Source: Leucaena leucocephala
Lineage: Eukaryota > Streptophyta > Magnoliopsida > Fabales > Fabaceae
Direction of reading: 5' to 3'
NCBI GenBank assembly: GCA_037074615.1
Contig: CM073518.1
Coordinates: 2,666,001 to 2,730,000 of the forward strand
Length of the DNA: 64,000 nucleotides
Part shown: positions 40,106 through 51,581 of the stretch, one piece after another
How positions within the stretch are numbered: position 1 is the first letter of the stretch
How the letters are laid out: the number at the start of each line of letters is the position of its first letter
Position numbers and translations under genes: made by a program
The notes under the pieces: model-generated
Told to the model about the DNA's origin: nothing
Seen by the model: only the letters and a program-made list of their open reading frames with translations
Databases searched by the model: none

Positions 40106-40258
40106 GAGTGATAAGTGATTCGGTATCGTTTAAGTGAAGTCTCCAGTTTGAGTCTTAACATATGCAGAAAATTTCTATTAGGAGGTGCGTGATGCAGGTC
40201 GAATCCAGATATAGTCAGAATAAATCTCTGGTGAACTGAGGGGGTAATAAAAAAAAAA
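40106..40258 (+). mobile_element. tRNA-derived SINE-like element, copy 2
   Basis: About 150 bp matching the copy at 27373-27540 (gagtgataag, ggtatcgtttaa, tatgcagaaaat, gcaggtcgaatcc) and ending in a run of A (40248-40258). Many differences are CG to TG or CA, consistent with decay of methylated CpGs. It lacks about 20 bp that copy 1 has in the middle. Confidence 0.65.
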
Positions 40259-40578
40259 TTATATTGTTTAAAATTTTTGAAGGTTATGTAACAAAAATAA
40301 ATTTGTGAAGGTTGGCCCAAATAATGGGCCAGCCCAAGACTCCCCATTTAGGCGGCTCCACAAATTGGAGCTGAAGTGGGCAAGCCTCGTAAATATCGCA
40401 CCATTTAGGGCTACTTTTTACTTACTCCGTGCTGTCCTCACCTGAGCCGGCGTTCCCCTTCACTTTGACCTTCGATCTCTGAACTCTGACATTGCCCCCA
40501 GCTCGCGTTCACCACCAGACAATACTCATTATTCTCTACCCTCCAACGAATTTTGCTATCATCCTAATCCAGCTGGTA

Positions 40579-40593
40579 TTAGGGTTAGGGTTT
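40579..40593 (+). promoter_or_regulatory. Telo-box-like motif in the GATA gene leader/promoter
   Basis: TTAGGGTTAGGGTTT, two telomere-type units, 55 bp upstream of the start codon at 40648. Telo-boxes (AAACCCTAA) are known regulatory elements near the transcription starts of many plant genes. Function here is inferred. Confidence 0.45.
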
Positions 40594-40647
40594 CAAACTT
40601 GCTCATATTATGCATAAAAAACCCCTAGTTCAATACTCGAACCAGCA

Positions 40648-43600
40648 ATGTACGGACAACTCCCATCAATGGATGTCACCAATCGGATCAGCACAGGAGA
40701 AGATGAAGATGGCGCTGGCATTGGCGCCGAATCAATTGACAATCACAACATCCATTACGAAACGCAAGCCGTCGAAGATGGCAGTGGTGGAGTCGGGGGC
40801 ATAGTGGAGGATGTGAACTCCGATACCATATACGTTTCCGGAAGTGGTTCTGAATTATCCATCCCGCACGAGGATCCTAGCCAACTTACGTTGTCATTTC
40901 GTGGCCAAGTATATGTTTTTGACTCTGTTACCCCTGATAAGGTGCGGTTTTCACTCTCCCCGTTGATTTTCTTTTTGGAATTATTATCTTATTCTGGATT
41001 CTCTAGATTCTTTGTCTGCCGATATATAATCCGAAGAAACTGTTTTTTCCGTGTTCTCTCTACTCTCAAGCAACTTATCGTTAGATTGTGATGGTAAATT
41101 GACTAAACTTTCTGCTTAACTGGGACTTGGCAGCATGCAACTGTGACTATCTTAATAGATGTTTTGCATATCTGTTTTCCTTCCAATTTTGGAGCACCAA
41201 AAGGATGATCAAACGATAACCGCAAGGGATGTTTCAGGAATAAAATTCTGCATTTGGTTTCATATGATAGGTGCAAGCGGTATTATTACTGTTGGGTGGA
41301 TCTGAAATACCACCGGGTTCGCAATGTGAGGATATAGCCCCTCAAAATGAGAGGGTATGCCCTGACGAAACTTCATTAGTGCTCAACCACAAATTGCCAA
41401 GTGGTCATCTCATTGTTGGTTACATTTTCAAATTATTTGTGTCCTGCTGTAGGGTGCGTTGGATTACCCTGGAAGATGTAGTCAGCCACACCGAGCAGCC
41501 TCTTTAAGCAGGTTTCGTCAGAAGAGAAAAGAGCGCTGCTTTGATAAGAAAGTTAGATATAGCGTGCGTCAAGAAGTCGCTCTCAGGTCTGATAATAATT
41601 AGCATGCCAGGTTTATATTAGTGTCTGGTACCTTTGCTTCAGAGTATTATATCGGTATGTTTAAAGTACATACTGTTAACTGTTACTTAATGTCTCTGGG
41701 CTTCAAATTTTGCTTTATTAGGCCATTTATTTTTTAACAGGTACTATGTGGGAAGGCATTATTTCACTTCAACATATTTCCCAAATCTTCACTATATTGA
41801 GGAACAACTCCGTTATATATTTATAGTCTTTTGAAATGATGTTTTTGATGGAGAGTTTACTAAATGTTATGGAATGCTTTGTTTATCTTCCTATGTTTCT
41901 GTTTCACAAATGATCTTCCTCCTCCCCCTCAACAATTTTTTAATTGAGTAAAGTGATATTTGTGTATAACGTGTGCTTGAACAGTGCCCACATGAGTAGG
42001 CTGGGAATATGCTTGACACTTCTGTTTATCCTGCATATGCCAGAACAAACGGATGATTAGAATATTTTACATTTGACTTCTTTTTATCAAAAGTTCTTGC
42101 ATTGAAATATGATTGATGTTGCAACTATTTATCCAAAAAAATGTAGTTGTGTATATTTCTGCGTTTGACTTGGTGTTATTATCCATATAATTGATAACCT
42201 TTATCACTGTGACATTTTTTAAGAGTCGATTTGATAATCCATTTTTAAATTTTAATGGTATCGTCACTTGTCATCACTAAATGAGGAATCTTTCATGTTC
42301 TCATGTTCTTGCACATCATAAGTCCTCTACATTTACTTCCTTGTTGCTTATTGTTGTAGCAGCTGTAGTTGTTTGCATCATTACCTGTATTTGACTCATC
42401 TGACTTCTGATTGTAGAATGCACCGTAATAAGGGTCAATTTACATCTTCTAAGAAGCAAGATGGAGCTAATAGTTTGGGAACAGTCCAAGAGTCAGGGCA
42501 GGATGACAATCAATCAGAAACCTCGTGAGTTTCATTTTACCCCTATAATCTCATACTCACTGTTTCTTCCTATGGGATTTTGTGTTGGAGACATGGCTTG
42601 CCGTTGATGCCTTCTCTTGGTTTATAATATATCTTTTTCTATGACATCATTGTTTGGGATTTAAGTACACTTACACAAAACGAGTATAAACGTTTAGGAA
42701 CAATATTTAAGTAACAATAGCTAGATGATATAATTGGTGCTGGACCCCATAAATCAGCTTGAACCAATTGCAAAGGAGAGTCAAACTAATTGCAAGGGAG
42801 AGCCAAAGGCAGTTTGAGGAGAAAAAGGAATTGTATGACTTTTTCCAAGCTGGCATCATGGCATGCAGTGCAAAAGTTTACAGAATTTGACTGTACATCA
42901 ATATTACACATATGCAGTGCCTTATTTAAAGTGTCTATATTTGGGCGTCCTAGTCTTCGATGCCAAATCTCCAAAGAATCTTTTGACATGGCAATATAAC
43001 AAGAAGCTTGACCCTAAGAGTTTTTGAAGACATTAAAACAAGTTCAAGCTTGTACAAACCTCCATGCTTAGTTCCTTGCACGATTACCTCCTTGCTTTGT
43101 ATATCTTTAACAAAAGACTGTCGAGCATAAAACTCAAAAAACAAATTCTCCTTAGTAAACTCAGATACAAACAAAATATTCTTTTGCGTTTTGACTCATT
43201 GTCTGTTTGTGTAGGTGCTCACATTGTGGCACTAGTTCAAAATCCACCCCAATGATGAGGCGTGGGCCATCAGGACCAAGGTCACTGTGCAATGCTTGTG
43301 GACTTTTTTGGGCAAATAGGGTAAGTATTTCTCCCGATGTTCTGCTTCTGGGAAGAAAGCTTTCCTTTTGTCGTTTTTCTCCTGTAGATTCCTTATCTAA
43401 TGAAATTAACTATATTGTTCTGTTTTTTTCTCAATTCATATTGAACATTCTACTGCGATGCACCATTCTGATTCTGATGTGTATGTTTTTAAGACATTTT
43501 TTTGTAAAAAAAAAGGTTAATATATTAGATGGGTGTATGTTGCTTAATACGCTTTTTGTATTTTCCTAGGGTACTTTTGGTACAAGGAAAAATATATTGG

Positions 43601-45008
43601 AATGTGACATGGCATAGAACTTTGGCTGTTTAAACCTAAACATATCAACAATAGCAAATGTGACATGGCATAGCACTTTGGTTGTTTAAACCTGAGCTTG
43701 AAGTCCTGCGACTTGGGGTTTAATATTCCTAACCTTGGTCATCTTTTATAAGTTTCTCAAAGTGCTTTTCAAAATTTTCATGTTATTTACATTCTAACCT
43801 CATTTTCGATTTCTTTTCTTAATTTAACATGATAATGTTGCCACCACCACCATAATCAATATCAAATTAGCATGTAGATTCTAGGGATTCTGCTAATATG
43901 ACATCATTGGTCTATTATATGGTGGTATAATCACTAGAATATTTTCTTGTTCTAATTTAGATGGAAACTGAGCATAATCGTGATGTTTTGTCCATGGGTA
44001 ATACAGGGAGGACTAGACTTGGTATTCATTAATTTGTTGACCTAATAAGGTCATGGCACCCTACAGTTTTTCTCACTTTCAGTCTACTTAATCACTGTCC
44101 ATCGTATTTTTATTTCTCAATTTCATGTGGTCCCTAGTATTGTTAAAGGAAAATTTTAAGTTGTTTTATTGTGTCCGAAATATATGCTGCCTAAGCAATA
44201 GAAAACCACAAAAGTGTCTATGGCCCAAAATAGCTTAAAAAACGCTTCCTAATGATTGCAAAGGGAAAAACTTTGTAATGTGACGAAAAAAGAAATAACT
44301 GAAATTGGGGCAGTACCACTAGAGTGTGGATGTCCAATGCATTCGCTGATGATAGCAATCAGATATTGAGGTTGGGCTGGGTTTCTACATTTTCCTGTGT
44401 TCGCAGCAACTCTGGCAACCTTCTGATGATGGTGGTTTACTGGTTTGCCTGTAATGCCACCTGATGTGGGACGGTAGAAGGAAAAGGGAGGGAGAAATAG
44501 GAAGATATAGAAAAAGGGAGCAAGAACAAAATCTTATATAATTTTACTTGGTGTATTACCAAATGTTTATAAAGGAAACCAAGTATTCATGCTTAGAACA
44601 ATAAAGGAAACGGAAAATCTCAATCTTTTAACTGTCAACTAATTAGTTTTTTATGTTTTCCTTTGCTTTGTGAGAGGTGCCACTGTTTTGGTTTGTCTCA
44701 AATTTGCAATTTCATTACTACTAGCTGAGTTGTCAATAGCTCGCAACCTTTTGACCATGTTATTCTGCAGGGTACTTTGAGGGACTTATCCAAGAAGAAC
44801 CACGAACATTCTCTTGCACCAGCTGAGCAGGTATACTTTGATTTATGATGTTAGCCTTCCAGTTTAACTTCAAGGTGATGTGAGCATTCATCTGTCTCCT
44901 GATCGCCAGGTTGAACGGGATGATTCACATTCTCGGACTGCTAACCCTGCATGTAACAATCTTGGGGCTTTCCCTGATGATGATAAGCCGGGCATAGATG
45001 ATCATTGA
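40648..45008 (+). CDS. TIFY-CCT-GATA transcription factor (ZIM/ZML type), tandem copy 1, 294 aa
   Basis: Nuclear transcription factor of the ZIM/ZML group (Arabidopsis GATA24/25/28). Exons: 40648-40941, 41271-41354, 41453-41586, 42417-42524, 43215-43320, 44771-44830, 44910-45008. Domains in order: acidic N-terminus; TIFY domain (about residues 79-108, LTLSFRGQVYVF then VQAVLLLLGG); CCT domain (about 143-185, SLSRFRQKRKERCFDKKVRY); and a GATA zinc finger of the C-X2-C-X20-C-X2-C class (from residue 208, CSHCGTSSKS then LCNACGLFWANR). TIFY mediates protein-protein contacts, CCT is nuclear/DNA-binding, and the GATA finger binds DNA. All zinc cysteines are present. The start at 40648 is preferred, but an out-of-frame upstream ATG at 40610 opens a frame overlapping it. 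The C-terminus is shorter than in copy 2. Intron 4 contains copia debris. Confidence 0.92.
42735..43200 (-). mobile_element. Ty1/copia pol fragment inside a GATA intron (antisense)
   Basis: The minus strand reads, in order, an FVSEFTKENLFFEFYA-like stretch, FVKDIQSKEVIVQG, GLYKLE, WHRRLGRPNIDTL and CTACHDASLEK, ending with words matching the start of the integrase (DLWGPAP). This is the gag-pre-integrase/integrase boundary of a copia element. Frames are broken (two frames are needed and stops intervene). No LTR, RT or gag is seen. A decayed fragment of about 460 bp in intron 4 of the first GATA gene. Confidence 0.8.
43601..43694. repeat. Short local duplication, period 56 bp
   Basis: aatgtgacatggcatagaac at 43601 recurs at 43657 with one change, and each is followed by ctttgg-tgtttaaacct. 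It lies in intron 5 of the first GATA gene. Confidence 0.75.
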
Positions 45009-48000
45009 GTTTTCCAGTCACACAAAATGCCAGCCATGGGCTTTTAGGGTTATAGTAATTTATTCGGTTTGAGCTGTAGAATGTACAGTTATAGCGTATG
45101 CTCGTATCAATACAAGAGGTTTATTTCTCCATGCTTGATAATTTGCGCCACCCTTTTATTCTGGATGTATTAACTGAAAGGCTGGAATTTATATGATATC
45201 ATGGGGATTTCAACCAGCTGTTTTAGTTCGACCATGATATCTCTGGATTTGCATGTAATATCTGCTTTAAATTTGTGTTTTACCCCTCAAGCTGATAGGA
45301 ACCTAAGTTTTTTGGCCCGTAGTCGACACATATTTGAAGAAAAACTCCATCAGGGCGGTGTTGTAACAAAAAAAAAAATCCAACAGGGTGTTAAACTATC
45401 GATTGAGCTTCAAATAAAAGGGAAAATTATTTTTTGAGTCAAGGAGATAGTTGTAATTCTATGAAATGATATAAAGTAAAAAAACAAAAAACCTATAGAA
45501 GTGATATAAATGATTAGCTATGATATGTGATACTTGAACTAGTGAAGACTAATAACCATTTATATAAGGCATATCGTATAATACTTGTGAGTTATAAACA
45601 ATTGACTTACTCGAATTTTATACAGTGTGCGGGACAGTTTGTTTAAAGTCAATGAGTCAACTGATTATCTTATTATTTGGTTGATGAAAGGCAGATTATG
45701 CTATTTGTTGAGTTAATTTTTTTTTTTTAAAAAGAGTGGAGTTTGGGAGGGTAAAATTTTATTTTCTGATATTAATATTAGACAGAATAAGTTATTAATT
45801 ACTATCAGCCATAAATTTAAACACATAAAAATTAGAATATCTCTTCAAGTGTCGCGATTGAAATTATAATAAAGTGATATTTTTTAGGGATCGAATATAT
45901 TTTAAATAGTTGTATATCTCATTCATTCGTAAGATGAATATACAGGCAATGGGTTATTTGTTGAGTTATAAATATTCTTTTACGAATAGCTATCTATTAG
46001 GTTAATTGATAAACCTATATAAAAAGGCAAATTGTGTTATTTGCTTATTTCCAAGTTATGTGCCTGTTTAACTTTTAGAAAATAGTTTAGGGAAAATAGA
46101 TTTTAAAGAATGAAGAAAAGTGATTATGAAGAAATAAATATTTGGTAGTTATTATTATAATGACTGTTTTGATAGATAAATTATTTAAAAGGGTATGAGG
46201 TAAAATGGTAGAAAAAAAGAACGGATAAAATAATCATTACAAAGTCTAAAAGTATTTTTTTTCAACCTAAAAGTTGGTCTCATAAATTTATCTAAAACTA
46301 TAAGTTTAGAGTCCACAAAATTATGCTTTACCCCCTAAGTTATTCTAAATATTTGATAATTATATGTTTAATTTTTAGCTCAAATTATAGTCTAGTTTAA
46401 AAATAATTTTTAACTATAGTTTAGCTTAAAACTAAAGATGCATATGGACGACATGCTGGCCACTGAGGTGAACGGTTATGTTTTAATTGAATTTTTTTAC
46501 ATAAAAAATATAGTTAGAAGATTATTTTTATTTTAGATTTTATACCTGTTAAAATATTTTTTAAAAAAATAAATTCAAACTGAAATTTAAACAGCCTAAA
46601 TCTGATGAGTAAGATTTATCTGAACGATTATTTTGAATTATTTTCGTGGTATGAAAATAATAAAAAATTGAAACGAAAGCAGGTCAAATGACATGACTAC
46701 AGTACTCGTAACATATAAAAAAGTTTAATTGTTTTAAATTGCATTGGGAAGAAATTTTTAAGGTATTTTTTATTAAAAAAAATGACAGAAAAATATTCTA
46801 GAACATGATAAATACTAAACTATGATATATAATAACAACAGATCAAATATTATTAATATAATGTTATATTTTAATATTTATTATTTTTTAGAGTCTTTTT
46901 CTTTCATTTTTATTTTTTATTATTATTGGTGATATTAATAGATAATTTTGTAGTTTTAGTTATCAATAAAATAAAATTAAATGTTTTTTAGATTTATTTA
47001 TTACTATTTGACACGACTAGTAGCCGATAAGTCTGATTCAAGAAAATATTAGGCACACGATATTTAGAGTTTGAACATGAGAACACTACTAAATAATGTT
47101 TTCAAAACATCCTACTTTTAATTTTTAATTAAAAATTTAAATAAACAAACATACTGTCTATGTGGTATAGCCGGTATATCTATACTGTCCGTGTAATTAT
47201 AAGGTATGAATCTCATATGCATGGCTTCATTTTATAGCTGCATCAGGACATGGCTATAAAAGATTTATTTCAAAATTATTGATGCTAAAAATGCCTTGTC
47301 AAGGAATATATAAACTTATGAAAAAAAATGAGAATGCCATTACATATTTAATTTTATGACGATAATATTATCATTAAAAATTATATAAAACAACACAAAA
47401 GTTTTTACTTAAAAATGTTATTATATCTTTATATAAATAAAACATAATAATCTCTCTCGATTCGCATGCTTACGTGAATTATAATAAGTGATACAAAATT
47501 TTATCTAAGAAAAAGTGATACTACAAAATATATACACGCGCTTATTTTATACACAAAGTTACGCATTCTAGCCGCCAAGGAGTTGTAAATCATCGCCACT
47601 GTAGACCAAGAGCGCACCTATGGACCTCATCACCAGCCGTTGGATCACATCCTGTGGATGGTGATGTGTGTCGTTGACCTTCTTCATCCAAGTCAAATTG
47701 TAGTTCTATTCTAAATTCTAAAATTCATTACTGCGTAATCCTGAACACAATCCAGTACTGTCTACACCGAGTCACATGAGATAATTCTTTAAAGCAAACT
47801 TGCACAGAAATGGAAATTCCCGACAAGCTGCCGCCGCCGTACGTATAAAAGAATTAACAGACAAATTACTCCATTGAAGCATCTTAGAGGAAACACGCGG
47901 CATACCTTGCAGATCAGATAGATTCTTTGTTGTCGTCTCTCCTCTCGTTGTCGAAACTTCTCAGAATTGTGAAATTGAATTCCACGCTTGTTTCAAGGGT

Positions 48001-48108
48001 TTGAAGAAGTTGTAATAAAAAACAATGTTTGACCGATGAAACTGGCGATGAACTTAGGGCTTTTGTTCCGGTTCAGTTCGTGACCTGTGGGGTTTTGGAG
48101 GGAAATTG
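45009..48108. other. Intergenic between the tandem GATA genes
   Basis: About 3.1 kb of AT-rich sequence: 3' flank of copy 1, spacer, and the promoter and leader of copy 2 (about 47560-48108). At 46070-46440 the minus strand resembles the CT-rich repeat family but without its pyrimidine tract. The frame at 45201-45437 is not family-like. I see no gene. Confidence 0.5.
46070..46440 (-). repeat. Probable degenerate fourth copy of the CT-rich repeat family
   Basis: Words on the plus strand such as tttggtagttattattataa, gataaattatttaaaagggt and aaaactataagttta correspond, reversed, to atagttatccaaac-, ccctttttagtaattt- and aaactatagttt-like blocks of the other copies. The CT/GA tract is missing. 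Assignment is by eye. Confidence 0.4.
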
Positions 48109-51100
48109 ATGGCAGCCGTGAATCCACAACCTCTGCAGGCGCGTCCGTTCGAGAAACACGTGCGGGGCCCAGTAGCGATGGAGTACGACGACGGTGACTA
48201 TGAGGATGGGGGTGCTAGTGGTGATGCCATGGATAACTTGGAAGAGGGAAATGTTAATTCAGTGACTGTGCCAAACCATGGAGTAGTTGTTACGACGTCC
48301 CGAACTAGTGAGCTCACTCTTTCTTTCGAGGGTGAAGTTTATGTGTTTCCTGCGGTGACACCGGAGAAGGTAATGAATGATATTTGTGTTTTTATTTGTT
48401 ATTTATTTTAGCCTATACTGACCTCATAATTCAGCATATTATGTTATTTACTAATTTCTTTCTTAACTTACCCTTTTATAGAACAACTTAGCCGCATTTG
48501 GACCTCGATTAGTCAGCTTCGTTGTATTTCGTTGACTTGTGGGATTGTCGACTATTGGAAAACTAAGTTAAATTGAATGCAGTGCTTGAGTCTTATGCAC
48601 TGAAGGATCACGTGAATTTTACCTGCATGTTTTACAATGTTCTGATACCACACACAGCACATTATCCAACAAAAGAGTTACGTCATATGATATATGATCT
48701 CTTCTCCCATGACGGACGGTTCATGTTCTTGCCCATCTGTTAATATATGACAAGCAGTTCGTAAGTTTGTCGTGTAATTGTTATAAGATATTGAAATTTA
48801 TGCCATGAATTTTGTACGTTACATCCTGTTTACTGCAGCGGATCTCAAAATCGGTCATGGTTATTGAGGAACATTTGGTGTTCAAATTTTACATTGTAGG
48901 TGCAAGCTGTTTTGCTGCTTTTAGGAGGACGTGATGTGCCTGCATGTGCTCCTTCTATGGAAGTACCATTTGATGAAAGCAGCAAGGTAATGCAGGCACA
49001 ATATTATAAGAGTTGTTTTTTAACTTGTATAACAATTTTTTGTTTGAATGTGTTGTCTGCTTCTATTTCTAGGGCATAGATGATACTCCAAAGCAGCTGA
49101 ACCTTTCAAGAAGAATAGCCTCCTTGGTTAGGTTCCGTGAAAAACGCAAGGAAAGATGTTTCGACAAGAAGATTAGGTACTCTGTGAGAAAAGAGGTGGC
49201 TCAAAGGTGAGGCCTCTAAAAGTTTACCATTGGTCTATATATTGCAGAATTTTTGTAGTAGAAATTGTATGTCTTGCAATAGTTTTATCATTTGTGTTCT
49301 TCTATTAATGTGGTGAATCTTTGCATATCATTTGTGAGTTTGGACACAATGTCATCCTTTGTGCAATTGGCCCACAAATGAAGTTATGAGAAAACAGCAA
49401 TTTGGCCCCTATCTGATGAGCCTTTGAATTTCTAATTGCACCTCATCAGTTGAGTCCTGGAATGTTTCAAGTCTCCTGATAAATTGAGTTCTTGAATGTC
49501 TTTTTACACCTCATCAATTGCTTCCTTTAATTTTTAATAAATGGCCTCGTATATAGGTTCTAAGAATTGATCTGATTGAATTTGATGTTATTTTGAACTT
49601 TCCACAATGAAATCTGACACAGAGAGTTATTATTAGGCAGGGTCCTGACAATGCATGATTGACTTCTTCTATGGTATATTTGGTAGAGTGGAAGTGGGGG
49701 TAGGGTAGTGGAAGTGGATTCTTTCACTTCTTTCATTTGGTACGATAGAAATTACTTTCACTTTCAACACTTTTGGCCATTTCAGTTTCATCAGAAAAGT
49801 TAAGAATTGAGATGATGGAAGTGGGAGTGAATGTTTTTAGACAATTTTACCCCCGTTATAAAATTCCTAGACAACTTTAACCTTTCCCAAGTTATAAAAA
49901 AAAAATATACATCAATTCCATACTTATTTCTATCCTACTAAACAAACTTTTAAAACTCATTTCTAACCTAATTCCACTTCCACTTCCATTTCCACTTCTA
50001 CTTCTATAAAAAACTCTTCCATCTTACCAAACGTATCCCTAGTGTCAGTTTGATCTCAGATTGTGCTTGAAGGTTGATATGTTCTTCTTTGTTAAGTATT
50101 TGGTTTTAGCACTAATAGCTTTTAAATTTCATCTTGTTCCTTCCTTATCTTTTTGTTCTTTTCTGGTTTCCCTTGCTAGGATGCACCGCAAGAATGGGCA
50201 ATTCGCATCCTTCAAAGAAAGTCCTGGTTCATCTAGTTTGGATCATTCTACAGAAATCTTTCATCAGGATGGCGCTCATTCTGGAATTTTGTGAGTTTCA
50301 AGCTAACCTGTCCAACAAATATGTTAATTGCCCCATATATAGAAGTTCTTCTGAGTATTTTTTTTCCTCCAGTTGCATTTTTGCAAAAATTATCTGTGCT
50401 TCTCACTTGTTTCTCATTTCTTGCAGACGTAGATGTCAACATTGTGGTGTTAGTGAAAATAATACTCCTGCCATGCGTCGTGGCCCAGCTGGACCAAGGA
50501 CTCTATGTAATGCATGTGGCCTTATGTGGGCAAATAAGGTTGGTCATTGTGCTGATCATTTGAAATTATACTAAAACTACTCATGAGTTTTCACTTAATA
50601 GTTAAGCTTCTGTGGTCAATTGGTCTTTGACCTTGAAGATCCAGTTGACTGTTGTTGATCTCTCTAATTGTTTTGCATTTTGCCTTGAATCTGCTTGATT
50701 CTGACAGGGAACACTCAGAGATCTCAGCAAGGGAGGAAGAAATCTTTCTGTTGAGCAAAGTGAGCTGGTATGTAGGATGGGTTGTTAATCACGTATGTCC
50801 AATGAGTGCCTCATTCGATTTTATATTTATCCTGGGTGGAATTTGCAGGAGACTCCTCTTGAGGTCAAACCTATTATCCTGGAAGGAGAATTGCTTGGCG
50901 TCCATGACAACCAAGTAGAACTCTTCTACCCTTATTTTCATTTCATTCTTGGAAGGTCACAATGTTTCGTCTCAATTTTACTTTTTTTTTTTAGGGAATT
51001 TCTGAAGATCTTTCCAAGGCCATTGCTGAAGGATCTAACAATCAGGCTGTCAACCCCAGTGATGAGGTAGTTTTTTTGATGGAAAATAGTATTTCAACTT

Positions 51101-51581
51101 AATGCTGTCTGAGTTTTTTCCTTCCTCTATTCTTCATCGTCCAATTTGGAGTCCCATACATTGGAACTGATCCTTAAAGTGTAGAGTTCAGACACTTTAT
51201 CACCTGAATTAACAATATGATGCATCTAATAAATATCGTTATGTTTTCTTCTTCAGGAATTGCGGTCTGGTGAACGCTTATCCAATGCACTGTCAGCAGT
51301 CTTTGTGCATTCTTCAGCAAATGATGATGGGCAGGTATTTTATGTAGTAAGTTAATGCTACCAGCACAACTCTGCACAATTGTTCACTAAGCGTTACTTG
51401 AGTTAGAGTGCCACTTAAAAGTTGAATACAGCGACCAAGGTCGGTAATAGGTAACATTATTGTATTACAGTTACACTTTGGTCGTTACCTTACATGAGAT
51501 TAATATGTTATATAGGAACCTCTGGCTGAGCTTTCCAATCCTTCCGAGACAGATATTGACATTCCCGGAAACTTTGATTAG
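48109..51581 (+). CDS. TIFY-CCT-GATA transcription factor (ZIM/ZML type), tandem copy 2, 348 aa
   Basis: Paralogue of the gene at 40648-45008, same strand, 3.1 kb downstream. Exons: 48109-48369, 48900-48986, 49073-49206, 50180-50290, 50427-50538, 50708-50767, 50849-50914, 50995-51066, 51257-51334, 51516-51581. TIFY (about residues 68-98, LTLSFEGEVYVF then VQAVLLLLGG), CCT (about 132-175, SLVRFREKRKERCFDKKIRY) and a C-X2-C-X20-C-X2-C GATA finger (from residue 200, CQHCGVSENNTPAMRRG then LCNACGLMWANK). The first six introns sit at positions equivalent to copy 1. Copy 2 has three extra exons coding an acidic tail ending ETDIDIPGNFD, which I associate with GATA24/ZML-like proteins of other dicots. 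All zinc ligands are present. The start could instead be the in-frame ATG at 48178. Intron 3 holds a MITE-like element. Confidence 0.93.
49673..50040. mobile_element. MITE-like TIR element in intron 3 of GATA copy 2
   Basis: About 368 bp. The left end ggtatatttggtagagtgga and the complement of the right end (ggatacgtttggtaagatgg) form an imperfect inverted repeat of about 22 bp. Both sub-terminal regions are rich in gtggaagtgg-type words in opposite orientations. No coding capacity and no clear target duplication beyond a shared CTA. Confidence 0.6.

Larger units (their letters stand above)
34330..40647. other. Large intergenic region between the kinase and the first GATA gene
   Basis: About 6.3 kb of AT-rich DNA with no gene I can support. 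It holds (TA)n runs (about 35172-35193 and 36522-36541), the CT-rich repeat copy 3 (37000-37512), a Stowaway-like MITE (39719-40007) and SINE copy 2 (40106-40258). Two G-box cores (CACGTG at 39344-39349 and 39393-39398) lie 1.25 kb upstream of the GATA start. The leader of the GATA gene contains a telomere-like motif at 40579-40593. The frame at 38280-38564 is not family-like. Confidence 0.5.
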
